Of a stretch of DNA of 64,000 nt, positions 44,161 to 51,940 are shown piece after piece; the stretch's first letter is position 1; each line of letters opens with the position of its first letter. The position numbers and the translations under genes were made by a program. Under the pieces are notes generated by a model that was not told the DNA's origin, searched no databases, and saw only the letters and a program-made list of their open reading frames with translations. The stretch is from assembly GCF_003584105.1 (NCBI RefSeq), contig NZ_QXFO01000015.1, positions 1 to 64,000 of the forward strand, given 5' to 3'. The stretch comes from Flagellimonas taeanensis. GTDB taxonomy: Bacteria; Bacteroidota; Bacteroidia; Flavobacteriales; Flavobacteriaceae.

Positions 44161-46620
44161 ATGATGAAAATATTGAAATCTAAAATCTTGTTTTTTGTCC
44201 TAACTGCCTTGACGACCCATGTTTTTGGGCAAGTGGGGACAAATGGTGAGGACAGAAAAGAGGAAGGTAGACCCGTTAGGGAATACAATCTTGTACTGGA
44301 ACAGAACAAATTGACCCTCGGTGGGGTCACTGCCGATGCAATGACCATCAACGGAAGTATTCCGGGACCGGTCTTGGAATTCAACGAGGGTGACCTCGCC
44401 CTGATCAACGTGACCAATAAGATGGATGTGGAAACCTCCGTACACTGGCATGGATTGATCTTGCCCAATTTTTATGACGGGGTTCCCTATTTGACCACAC
44501 CGCCCATAGAACCTGGCACAACTTTCCAATATCGGATTCCGATCAACCAATCAGGTACCTATTGGTACCATTCCCACACCATGCTACAAGAGCAAAAGGG
44601 GGTGTATGGCTCGATATTGATCCATCCCAAGGAAAAGACGTTGGACTACGATAAGGATTTGGTCGTGGTGCTTTCCGATTGGACGAACGAAAAGGCCATG
44701 AACGTGCTCCGAAACCTTAAACGGGGAAACGAGTGGTACCAGGTCAAAAAAGGGACCGCGGTGCCCTTGAGTAGGGTCATCAAGGAAGGTGCACTAGGTG
44801 CACAGCTCAAATTTTGGCGAGATCGTATGGAGGGAGCGGATATTGCGGATATCTACTACCCCGCATTTTTGACCAATGGGAAAACATTGGCCGAATACCC
44901 TGATTTCAAACCAGGGGAAAAAGTGCGGCTCCGGTTCGTCAATGCCTCTGCCTCCACCTATTATTGGATGGATTTCGGTGGCGGTAACCCCATGGTGGTT
45001 TCCGGGGATGGTGTCGATGTGGAGCCTGTTTCCAAAAGTCGTTTTCTTTTTGGCATTGCCGAGACCTATGATGTCATCGTGACCGTTCCTGAAGGCACTT
45101 TGGAGGTAACGGCCACGGCACAGGACGGCTCCGGGCATACTTCGTTGCATTTAGGGCAGGGAACGCTTTTTCCCGCAACGACCATCGATAGGCCCGACAA
45201 AGTGGCGATGATGAAACAAATGGCCCAAATGGACATGAAAATGGGAGCTCCGGCAATGGCCGGCAACAAGAAGAAAAATACACCCGAATATTTGATGCAA
45301 AAGTATGGGATGCAGATGGACATGAAGGATGGCAGCATGGATATGGGTATGCACAATGGGATGTCGATGGATAAGACCGAAATGAGCGGTCAAAAGGATA
45401 AACCCATTGCGAAGATGGATGATAAAAGGCCTATGAATGCGAATGAAGATCATAGGCACATGGAGATGGATAAAAAGATGGGGGATATGGCAGGAATGGA
45501 AAAGGATTCAACGTCAATGAAATCCACCGGACATAAGGATAAGATGGAAGACCCTATGGTTCAGACTATGCCAATGATGCAGAAAGACACTTCAGCTTTT
45601 GATTACGATACCCGTAAAACGTATTTCAACTATGATTTCTTAAAAGCAAAGGAAAGTACTACCTATAATGCCGATCTGCCCGTCAATGACATTCTGTTGA
45701 ACCTGACGGGAAATATGCAACGGTATATCTGGAGTATGAACGGTGTGCCACTTTCAGAAACCGATAAGATCAAGATCAAAGGTGGGGAAGTAACCCGGAT
45801 CACCCTCAACAACCTGACCATGATGCACCATCCGATGCACCTCCATGGGCATTATTTCAGGGTCATCAATGAGAATGGTGAAAAGTCACCCTTGAAACAT
45901 ACGGTCAATGTGCCGCCCATGCAGAAAGTGGTCATCGAATTTTATAATGAAGAGTACGGGGATTGGTTTTTCCACTGTCATATCCTCTATCACATGATGG
46001 GGGGCATGGCCCGGGTTTTCAGTTATGATACCCCAAGGGATGTGAGGATGAAGGATTTTCCTGTTCAAAAGTTGGTAGATGAAACTGACCATTATTATGC
46101 TTGGGGTGCTGCCAGATTGGGTTCCAATTTTAATGAACTCTTCCTTGTTTCAAGTAATATCAGGAATGAATTTGGGGTACGGGCAGAATTTGACTACGAC
46201 CAAAATGCCGAGGTGGAATTCAATTATAACAGGTATCTCAATGACTGGGTACGGGTCTATGCAGGGGTGAACACGGAAACCTCCATCCCTGATTCCTATG
46301 ACCGCTTCAATACAGTGGGACTGATAGGGGTCAAGTATTTTACCCCATACCGCTTTAATATGGATGTGAGTATGGACCACCAGCTGCGTCCAAGAATAAG
46401 GTTGGATAGGGAACTATTGCTTTTTCCAAGGATTTTCCTCGAGGGGGAATATGAATATCGGGCCGATTTTGGATGGGTCAACGATTTGGGGAATTCATCC
46501 TATGAAAGTGAGACCCAATGGCTGGTAGGGGCCTCCTATATCCTTTCACGTAATTTTTCAATCCAGGCCAACTACAACAACCGATATGGTTGGGGCGGAG
46601 GCCTGCTAGCCCGTTTTTAA
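44161..46620 (+). CDS. multicopper oxidase with C-terminal CopB-like barrel segment
   Basis: An 819-residue exported oxidase that converts Cu(I) to the less toxic Cu(II). Signal peptide, then cupredoxin domains with copper ligands HWHG (near residue 98), HSHT, HHPMHLHGH and HCHILYHM. A Met-rich insertion occupies roughly residues 345-470. After the oxidase end (about residue 635), the chain continues with about 180 residues of alternating short strands (FGVRAEFDYDQNAEVEFNYN to GGGLLARF), ending in Phe. This resembles the CopB outer-membrane barrel of copABCD, so the gene looks like a CopA-CopB fusion. It is followed directly by the next start codon. Confidence 0.88.
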   Translation: MMKILKSKILFFVLTALTTHVFGQVGTNGEDRKEEGRPVREYNLVLEQNKLTLGGVTADAMTINGSIPGPVLEFNEGDLALINVTNKMDVETSVHWHGLILPNFYDGVPYLTTPPIEPGTTFQYRIPINQSGTYWYHSHTMLQEQKGVYGSILIHPKEKTLDYDKDLVVVLSDWTNEKAMNVLRNLKRGNEWYQVKKGTAVPLSRVIKEGALGAQLKFWRDRMEGADIADIYYPAFLTNGKTLAEYPDFKPGEKVRLRFVNASASTYYWMDFGGGNPMVVSGDGVDVEPVSKSRFLFGIAETYDVIVTVPEGTLEVTATAQDGSGHTSLHLGQGTLFPATTIDRPDKVAMMKQMAQMDMKMGAPAMAGNKKKNTPEYLMQKYGMQMDMKDGSMDMGMHNGMSMDKTEMSGQKDKPIAKMDDKRPMNANEDHRHMEMDKKMGDMAGMEKDSTSMKSTGHKDKMEDPMVQTMPMMQKDTSAFDYDTRKTYFNYDFLKAKESTTYNADLPVNDILLNLTGNMQRYIWSMNGVPLSETDKIKIKGGEVTRITLNNLTMMHHPMHLHGHYFRVINENGEKSPLKHTVNVPPMQKVVIEFYNEEYGDWFFHCHILYHMMGGMARVFSYDTPRDVRMKDFPVQKLVDETDHYYAWGAARLGSNFNELFLVSSNIRNEFGVRAEFDYDQNAEVEFNYNRYLNDWVRVYAGVNTETSIPDSYDRFNTVGLIGVKYFTPYRFNMDVSMDHQLRPRIRLDRELLLFPRIFLEGEYEYRADFGWVNDLGNSSYESETQWLVGASYILSRNFSIQANYNNRYGWGGGLLARF

Positions 46621-46926
46621 ATGGTAGAATACAAAAAAAATAGCCTGAGTTTGACCCGGATCGCTGCATTGGGTGCCATCTTTTATTTGATCATGGATAT
46701 CGGGATCCATTGGGGGGTCCTAAAAAATCTACGAAAGGAAATCGGTGCAAATCCCATTATCCTCATTACGGCCCTTGTGCTGGATGTACTGGTGTTGGGC
46801 GTCTTTATTTGGTCAAAGGCGGGTAGTGACCCCTTGGTGGTCATCGTTGCCCTTGCATTGATGGTGCTTATTTTTTTCGGGGAACGATTTTTTTTGGGGA
46901 AAAAGCGTACGGTCGAGGAAGAATAA
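46621..46926 (+). CDS. small three-helix membrane protein
   Basis: A 101-residue protein whose ATG directly abuts the oxidase stop. Three hydrophobic segments: ALGAIFYLIMDIGIHWGVL, ILITALVLDVLVLGVFIWS and LVVIVALALMVLIFFGERFF. A short charged tail ends in EEE. No family is recognised. Translational coupling to the oxidase implies a linked role in copper handling. Confidence 0.75.
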   Translation: MVEYKKNSLSLTRIAALGAIFYLIMDIGIHWGVLKNLRKEIGANPIILITALVLDVLVLGVFIWSKAGSDPLVVIVALALMVLIFFGERFFLGKKRTVEEE

Positions 46927-47057
46927 GGGCTGAGTGCCTGCGTGGGAGAAATGGAAAATTAGATGAAAAAATTAAAATAGTAACAATAATAGGGGATAAT
47001 ACAAAAATGCTTACCCCGGGCAATCAAAACGAGGAATTAATCTTAAAATCAATTACA

Positions 47058-47687
47058 ATGAAAAGAACAACAGTTACATTAAGTACAATTGCCATTGCGC
47101 TTTTGACCATTACCGTGATTTCCTGTAAGGACGGTAAGAAGGAAACAAATGACAAGGAAGGAGCCCATATGGAGATGGGAACGGAAGAGGGCCATCACCA
47201 TGAGAGCACTGCAGGGGAAATGGACCACGGGACCATGGACCATGATATGGGTTCGTCCGATGCACAGGGCACATCCGTGATCGACAGCTACCTCCAACTG
47301 AAGGATGCCCTGGTGGCGGACAATAAGGATGAAGCGGCCAAATCGGGCCAAGCCTTGGCCAGTGCCTTGGGCAGCTTTGATATCAGCGGATACGATGAAC
47401 AGCAACAGAAGGAGCTGTCCGATATCATTGAAGTGGCCAAGGAACATGGGGAGCATATCGCCAAAAGTGATATCGGTCACCAACGGGAACACTTTGAAGG
47501 ACTGGGCAAGGATATGGTCGATTTTATTGCGATAACCGGGACTTCCAAAACCTTGTACCAACAATTCTGCCCCATGTACAACAACAACCAAGGAGGAACG
47601 TGGCTCAGCGCAAGCAACGAAATCCAGAATCCATTTTTTGGAAGTAAGATGTTGACCTGTGGTAAGGTGCAAAAGGAAATCAATTAA
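47058..47687 (+). CDS. DUF3347 lipoprotein, His/Met-rich
   Basis: A 209-residue lipoprotein. The ATG at 47058 gives a signal with lipobox TVISC; the longer reading from 47007 adds an unlikely leader. After the cysteine comes a His/Met-rich copper-binding-like stretch (EGHHHEST, DHGTMDHDMG). Then comes a DUF3347 domain (YLQLKDALVADNKDEAAKSG to LYQQFCPMYNNN, GSKMLTCG), homologous to the end of CusB in this island. It may buffer periplasmic copper and deliver it to CusB. The next gene starts at its stop plus one. Confidence 0.85.
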   Translation: MKRTTVTLSTIAIALLTITVISCKDGKKETNDKEGAHMEMGTEEGHHHESTAGEMDHGTMDHDMGSSDAQGTSVIDSYLQLKDALVADNKDEAAKSGQALASALGSFDISGYDEQQQKELSDIIEVAKEHGEHIAKSDIGHQREHFEGLGKDMVDFIAITGTSKTLYQQFCPMYNNNQGGTWLSASNEIQNPFFGSKMLTCGKVQKEIN

Positions 47688-48146
47688 ATGAAAGTACTGA
47701 AAATCATAGTATTGGTAGTGCTGTTGGGATTTGTGGGCATCCAGTTTGTGCCCACAGATCCCAACTTGAGCGATGTGGTTCCCGATACGGACTTCATGTC
47801 GGTGAACCAGGTTGCCAAGGATATCGAACACGATTTGCGGGTATCTTGCTATGATTGCCACAGTAACAACACCCAATACCCGTGGTACAATAAGGTCCAA
47901 CCCATCGCCTGGTTTTTGGAAGAACACATAAAAGAGGGAAAGGAAGAACTCAATTTCAATGAATGGGGCGACTATTCGGATCGAAGAAAAAGGAGCAAAC
48001 TAAAGTCCATCGCAAGTCAGATCGAAGACGATAAGATGCCCCTATCTTCCTATACCCTGATCCATAAGGATGCAAAATTATCGGTGGAAGAGAAAGAACG
48101 GATATTGACCTTGGTAAATGATCTAATGGAAGAATTGGATAATTGA
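47688..48146 (+). CDS. haem-binding domain protein
   Basis: A 152-residue exported or anchored protein. Hydrophobic start (KIIVLVVLLGFVGIQFV) followed by a single CxxCH motif, SCYDCHSNNTQYPWYNKVQP, near residues 56-75. YPWY after CHSN is typical of the Haem_bd family. It may supply electrons for copper redox balance. It directly follows the DUF3347 lipoprotein gene. Confidence 0.85.
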   Translation: MKVLKIIVLVVLLGFVGIQFVPTDPNLSDVVPDTDFMSVNQVAKDIEHDLRVSCYDCHSNNTQYPWYNKVQPIAWFLEEHIKEGKEELNFNEWGDYSDRRKRSKLKSIASQIEDDKMPLSSYTLIHKDAKLSVEEKERILTLVNDLMEELDN

Positions 48147-48486
48147 AAATGACATGGAAATTACCCTAAAACCGGGACAAACGATATTGCTATTGTTGTT
48201 GGTCATGTCCGGTTACTATGAATGAGGAAATAAAGTCCTGAAAGGGAGGGGAACACCCAAAGTTGATTGGTTGGTGAGTTAGTTAGTTAATCGTTCCCTT
48301 CCCTTGTCAGGCACTAATGGAAAAAAAGGATGAAAGATTGTTGTCGTGACAATGGACCTGTCCAGCCGAAAAAGGCCATTTTAAAAAAATGGTTGGCCCA
48401 TATCCTGTATGGGATCGTCATTTCGATTGCCCTGGGAGCCTTTATCATACAATAAATACTAACCTAAACAATGCTAAAACAAACCA
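48147..48486 (+). other. stretch with a small Cys/TM ORF
   Basis: The only credible coding unit is the 41-residue ORF at 48330-48455, listed separately. A 23-codon frame at 48154 looks like chance. Confidence 0.5.
48330..48455 (+). CDS. 41-residue cysteine/transmembrane protein
   Basis: Starts MKDCCRDNGPVQPKKAILKK and continues with one membrane helix (WLAHILYGIVISIALGAFIIQ, written as its two halves WLAHILYGIV and ISIALGAFIIQ). A CC pair near the start followed by a single helix resembles small metal-related membrane proteins in Bacteroidetes. It is on the plus strand within the copper island. Too short for certainty. Confidence 0.5.
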   Translation: MKDCCRDNGPVQPKKAILKKWLAHILYGIVISIALGAFIIQ

Positions 48487-48984
48487 ATGAAACGTATTAC
48501 TTTACAGATTTTTCTAATGGCCGTATTTCTCACAGGGACAAGCTTTGGCCAAACAAACCCTAACAAGGAAAACCTAGACCAGGACAGGGCCGCTGTGCTG
48601 AGGATTTTGGAAAGCTATAAAGAAGCACTGCAAAATTTGACCACGGAAGGTACCTTGGAGCTTTTTGCGGAAGATTCCGAAGTTTTTGAATCCGGGGGCG
48701 TGGAAGGCACCTATCAACATTATCTCGACCATCATATAGGTCCAGAACTTGGACATTTCAACAGTTTTAGGTTTTCGGATTATACCATTGAAGTGAAGGT
48801 GGAGCTACCCTTTGCCTTTACTACGGAAAGCTATGTCTATACCATTGGCCTAAAATCGGAAAATGGAGGTGAGGGCAAAACGATCAGCAGAAAAGGGGTT
48901 GCCACCACCATCCTTAAAAAAACGGATGGGGATTGGAAAATTGTAAAGATGCATAACTCCTCACGGAACAACGGGAAGAACTAA
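48487..48984 (+). CDS. exported NTF2/SnoaL-like protein
   Basis: A 165-residue exported protein. Signal peptide (ITLQIFLMAVFLTGTSFG), then an NTF2-like fold: AAVLRILESYKEALQNLTTE, LFAEDSEVFESGGVEGTYQH, and a basic WKIVKMHNSSR end typical of DUF4440/SnoaL-like proteins. Neighbours are copper genes. The last base overlaps the PepSY gene start (TAATG). Confidence 0.82.
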   Translation: MKRITLQIFLMAVFLTGTSFGQTNPNKENLDQDRAAVLRILESYKEALQNLTTEGTLELFAEDSEVFESGGVEGTYQHYLDHHIGPELGHFNSFRFSDYTIEVKVELPFAFTTESYVYTIGLKSENGGEGKTISRKGVATTILKKTDGDWKIVKMHNSSRNNGKN

Positions 48985-49685
48985 TGGTCGGAAGAAAAAC
49001 ATCGATGAAGGTCAGAAAGATACATAGATATCTTGGCCTATTTATTGGGATCCAGTTCCTAATGTGGACCATCAGTGGACTATATTTTAGTTGGACGGAC
49101 ATTGACGAGATCCATGGAGATCAATTCATCAAGGAGCATCCGGACCAGTCAGAATTTGGGAATTTAATTGCTCCCAATGGACACGGGAACGTTAAAATCA
49201 AATCTTTGGAAATGAGAAATATAGGGGGAAGTCCCTATTATTGGATCAATGGCGGGGTTTTGATGGATGCACAAACGGGGGAGATCAAAAAGGGTATCGA
49301 TGAACAACAGGCCTTAGCCGTTGCTTCACAGTATATGTTGCCCGAACTTAAGGTCAAAAGTGTTGAAAGACTCACCCAAACAGGTGGGCAGCACGAGTAT
49401 CGTGGACGTCCATTACCGGCCTATGTGATCACCTATGAAACGGATGAAAACCTTAAAGCGTATGTCTCAGAGACCGATGGGTCGTTTCAACGTGTAAGGC
49501 ATCGGTCCTGGAGATGGTTCGATTTTTTGTGGATGACCCATACTATGGACTATGAGGGACGGGACGATTTTAACACCATGGTTTTACGGATTTTTTCCCT
49601 GATGGGATTGATTACCGTTTTGAGCGGATTCTTGTTGTGGTATGTCAGCTCACCAACGATCAGAAAATTATGGAAAAGGCGATAG
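48984..49685 (+). CDS. PepSY-domain membrane protein
   Basis: A 233-residue inner-membrane protein. N-terminal helix (YLGLFIGIQFLMWTISGLYF), periplasmic PepSY part (AYVITYETDENLKAYVSET; VRHRSWRWFDFLWMTH), and C-terminal helix (VLRIFSLMGLITVLSGFLLW). This is the half-size form of the family linked to iron or copper reductase-like proteins. It overlaps the NTF2-like gene by one base. An ATG at 49005 is a possible alternative start. Confidence 0.85.
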   Translation: MVGRKTSMKVRKIHRYLGLFIGIQFLMWTISGLYFSWTDIDEIHGDQFIKEHPDQSEFGNLIAPNGHGNVKIKSLEMRNIGGSPYYWINGGVLMDAQTGEIKKGIDEQQALAVASQYMLPELKVKSVERLTQTGGQHEYRGRPLPAYVITYETDENLKAYVSETDGSFQRVRHRSWRWFDFLWMTHTMDYEGRDDFNTMVLRIFSLMGLITVLSGFLLWYVSSPTIRKLWKRR

Positions 49686-49771
49686 TTCAAACACATTGAC
49701 ATATTATTTGGCAAAGGACTCCTTAGGAGCAAATAGTTGACTATTGTGCCAGTTGAACCATTTTTGGAAAA

Positions 49772-49954
49772 ATGAGCGAACTTAGGAGGCAAAGACGAAA
49801 GAAAAAAAGGGGGCTGGCGAAAAGGAAACGGGACCCGGCCAAGAATAGAAAGGAAAAAAGAATGAAAATCCTTGGCATATTGGCCTTGATATTGATCGTT
49901 ATATTGGCAGTGGTCGTCATTTTTTTGAAGGCCCTGTGGAAATTCACTGCATGA
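49772..49954 (+). CDS. small basic single-pass membrane protein
   Basis: A 60-residue protein: Lys/Arg-rich first 30 residues (RRQRRKKKRGLAKRKRDPAK) then one helix (ILGILALILIVILAVVVIFL) and a short tail. A positive-inside, single-pass topology is clear. It ends one base before the HMA-AraC gene. No family recognised. Confidence 0.6.
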   Translation: MSELRRQRRKKKRGLAKRKRDPAKNRKEKRMKILGILALILIVILAVVVIFLKALWKFTA

Positions 49955-49955
49955 T

Positions 49956-50543
49956 ATGGAAGTTGGGTCCAGTAAATCGAAAGATGTGTTGTACATCAAA
50001 AACATGGTCTGTCCGAGATGCATCATGGCCGTCAAAGGTATTTTGGACGATGAGGGCATTCCCTATATGAATGTGTCGTTGGGTGAAATAACCCTCAATG
50101 GGAAAATCACGCCTGAAAAACGGGAAGGTCTCAACGAACGACTTGAGAAAATTGGATTTACGATCATCAACGATCGTAAAGGTCAGTTGATAGAACAGAT
50201 CAAAAACCTAGTGATTGAGGCGATACACTACACCGGACCCATGGAAAAGGTCAAATGGCCCGAATACCTTTCCGATGGATTGCATCTTGACTATAAGTAT
50301 CTTAGTTCGCTGTTTTCCGCGGTGGAAAGCATTACCTTGGAGCAATATATCATCAACCAAAAGATTGAAAAGATCAAAGAGTTTCTTGTTTATGACGAAT
50401 TGGGCTTAAAAGAAATAGCGTTTCAATTGGACTATAGCAGCGTTGCCTATTTAAGCAACCAATTTAAAAAAGTAACTGGAATGACACCTACACAATTTAA
50501 GAAAAGTGCCATTCAAAATAGAATATCGCTTGATGATATTTAA
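49956..50543 (+). CDS. HMA-AraC fusion transcription regulator
   Basis: A 195-residue regulator. Residues 8-75 resemble a heavy-metal-associated domain with C19 and C22 in NMVCPRCIMAVKGIL, followed by beta-rich NVSLGEITLNGKI. Residues 95-190 are an AraC HTH (SDGLHLDYKYLSSLFSAVES; IAFQLDYSSVAYLSNQFKKV). A CxxC HMA domain in front of an HTH suggests direct copper sensing and control of the surrounding island. The next gene codes for a separate HMA chaperone. Confidence 0.85.
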   Translation: MEVGSSKSKDVLYIKNMVCPRCIMAVKGILDDEGIPYMNVSLGEITLNGKITPEKREGLNERLEKIGFTIINDRKGQLIEQIKNLVIEAIHYTGPMEKVKWPEYLSDGLHLDYKYLSSLFSAVESITLEQYIINQKIEKIKEFLVYDELGLKEIAFQLDYSSVAYLSNQFKKVTGMTPTQFKKSAIQNRISLDDI

Positions 50544-50747
50544 CCTCTACCATTAAGGGCGCAATACCTTTCCAAGGAACCAGCTTCCTAAACGCTATTT
50601 AAAAAACATCTTTCTTCGCAAATGGGTCAAGGTTTGTTTTTTTTCAAACAATGCCCTTATACAGAAAGTGTTACTTTTCCCATACGTGTTGGAACCAACA
50701 TTGTTGATTCTAGGTGTAAAATTGTTAAAATAAAAAATGATCACAAC

Positions 50748-50972
50748 ATGAAAAGAAGATACCAAATAGAAGGAATGACTTGTGATGGCTGTAGGGGGCA
50801 CGTTGAAGAAGCTCTTTTCAATGTGGCCGGTGTAGCCGATGTAGCGGTCGATCTAAAAAACGCAGAAGCTACAGTGGAGTCGCAATTTGAGGTCCCCCTT
50901 GAAAAGCTACAAAAGGCATTGGAAAATAAGGGGGGTCAATATAAAATACAAGCGATGAACAAAGCCAATTGA
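50748..50972 (+). CDS. HMA-domain metallochaperone
   Basis: A 74-residue single HMA domain. The ATG at 50748 gives MKRRYQIEGMTCDGCRGHVE with the metal-binding GMTCDGC pair; the frame is open back to 50622 without family-like sequence. It lies between the regulator and the DUF305 gene and probably ferries Cu(I) to the CopA-type pump. The strand pattern DVAVDLKNAEATVES is normal. Confidence 0.88.
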   Translation: MKRRYQIEGMTCDGCRGHVEEALFNVAGVADVAVDLKNAEATVESQFEVPLEKLQKALENKGGQYKIQAMNKAN

Positions 50973-51083
50973 ACCGATATACGATAACTGGGACAGGTAA
51001 ATTGTCAGGCCTACAATTGGAATGGAACAATACAATACTCGAAAGTCAAGGAATAATCACAATAACCAGATAAAATTTGCACA

Positions 51084-51647
51084 ATGGAAGATAGTCAAAG
51101 GAAATCCAATAATTATTTAAAGTTTTTTGCGATGATTGGTACTTCAATGGTCGCCATGTTTTTTTTAATGTACACCCACTCATATCAAATCATTGATCAC
51201 TTTTGGTATAGTGAGACTAGATTTTTCATGACTTTGATTATGGGGGGATCGATGATCATTATTATGCTGCTATATATGCTACAGATGTATAAAGACCGAC
51301 GCAAGAACATGTCAATATTAGCCTTGGGTGTTTTGTTGATTGCAGGTGGGATATGGCTGGTCAGGAGTCAGGTCACCGTATCAGGAGTCGACTACATGGA
51401 AGGAATGATACCCCATCATTCCATTGCTATTTTGACCAGTGAACGTTCTCAAATAAAAGATGTCAGGGTACGGGAGCTTGCCAATGAAATTATCAAGGCA
51501 CAACGCAGGGAGATAATGGAAATGCAGTGGTTGATAAACGACATTAAGGAAAATGGAATAGTGGAAACCGAAGCAGGAAAAGAAAAGCGGCCTATTCCTA
51601 AATTCGAGGGATCGCTTAGCGAAGAAACAAAGAATCTGGCCGAATGA
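51084..51647 (+). CDS. DUF305 membrane protein
   Basis: A 187-residue protein. Two or three N-terminal membrane helices (FFAMIGTSMVAMFFLMYTHS; MTLIMGGSMIIIMLLYMLQM; LALGVLLIAGGIWLV) are followed by a periplasmic DUF305 segment with the hallmark YMEGMIPHHSIAILTSE and AQRREIMEMQWLI. DUF305 proteins are common in copper-resistance islands; the PHH and Met residues are possible copper ligands. It lies between the chaperone and the CopA gene. Confidence 0.85.
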   Translation: MEDSQRKSNNYLKFFAMIGTSMVAMFFLMYTHSYQIIDHFWYSETRFFMTLIMGGSMIIIMLLYMLQMYKDRRKNMSILALGVLLIAGGIWLVRSQVTVSGVDYMEGMIPHHSIAILTSERSQIKDVRVRELANEIIKAQRREIMEMQWLINDIKENGIVETEAGKEKRPIPKFEGSLSEETKNLAE

Positions 51648-51940
51648 GAGGCGATTATTTACTACCAATGTTCTTGTTTTGCCCCAAGTTCACTACAATG
51701 GTTTGTCCTATCGAATATATTCTAAACTGATCGGTGCAAATTCTCCAAAAAAGATTGACGTGGGCGAACCTGATTTCATAGATGTTGCCGAATTCTATAA
51801 ACCACTCACCAATTATTAGTACTTGACGAGGAAAGATAAAAGTTGATTTTTCGGAAAATTCTACAACTCTTTCAGTAAATAACGTAACAGTCCATTTTAG
51901 GTCTATTCTGAAATTTGTACCATACAAATCGGAGTAGAAA
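51648..51940. other. gene-free spacer before copA
   Basis: Nothing clear beyond short frames on both strands that are not family-like. If copA starts at 51986, the spacer is 45 bases longer. Confidence 0.5.

Noticed and set aside
48154..48225. 23-codon hydrophobic frame
   Set aside because: Too short and not supported by context.
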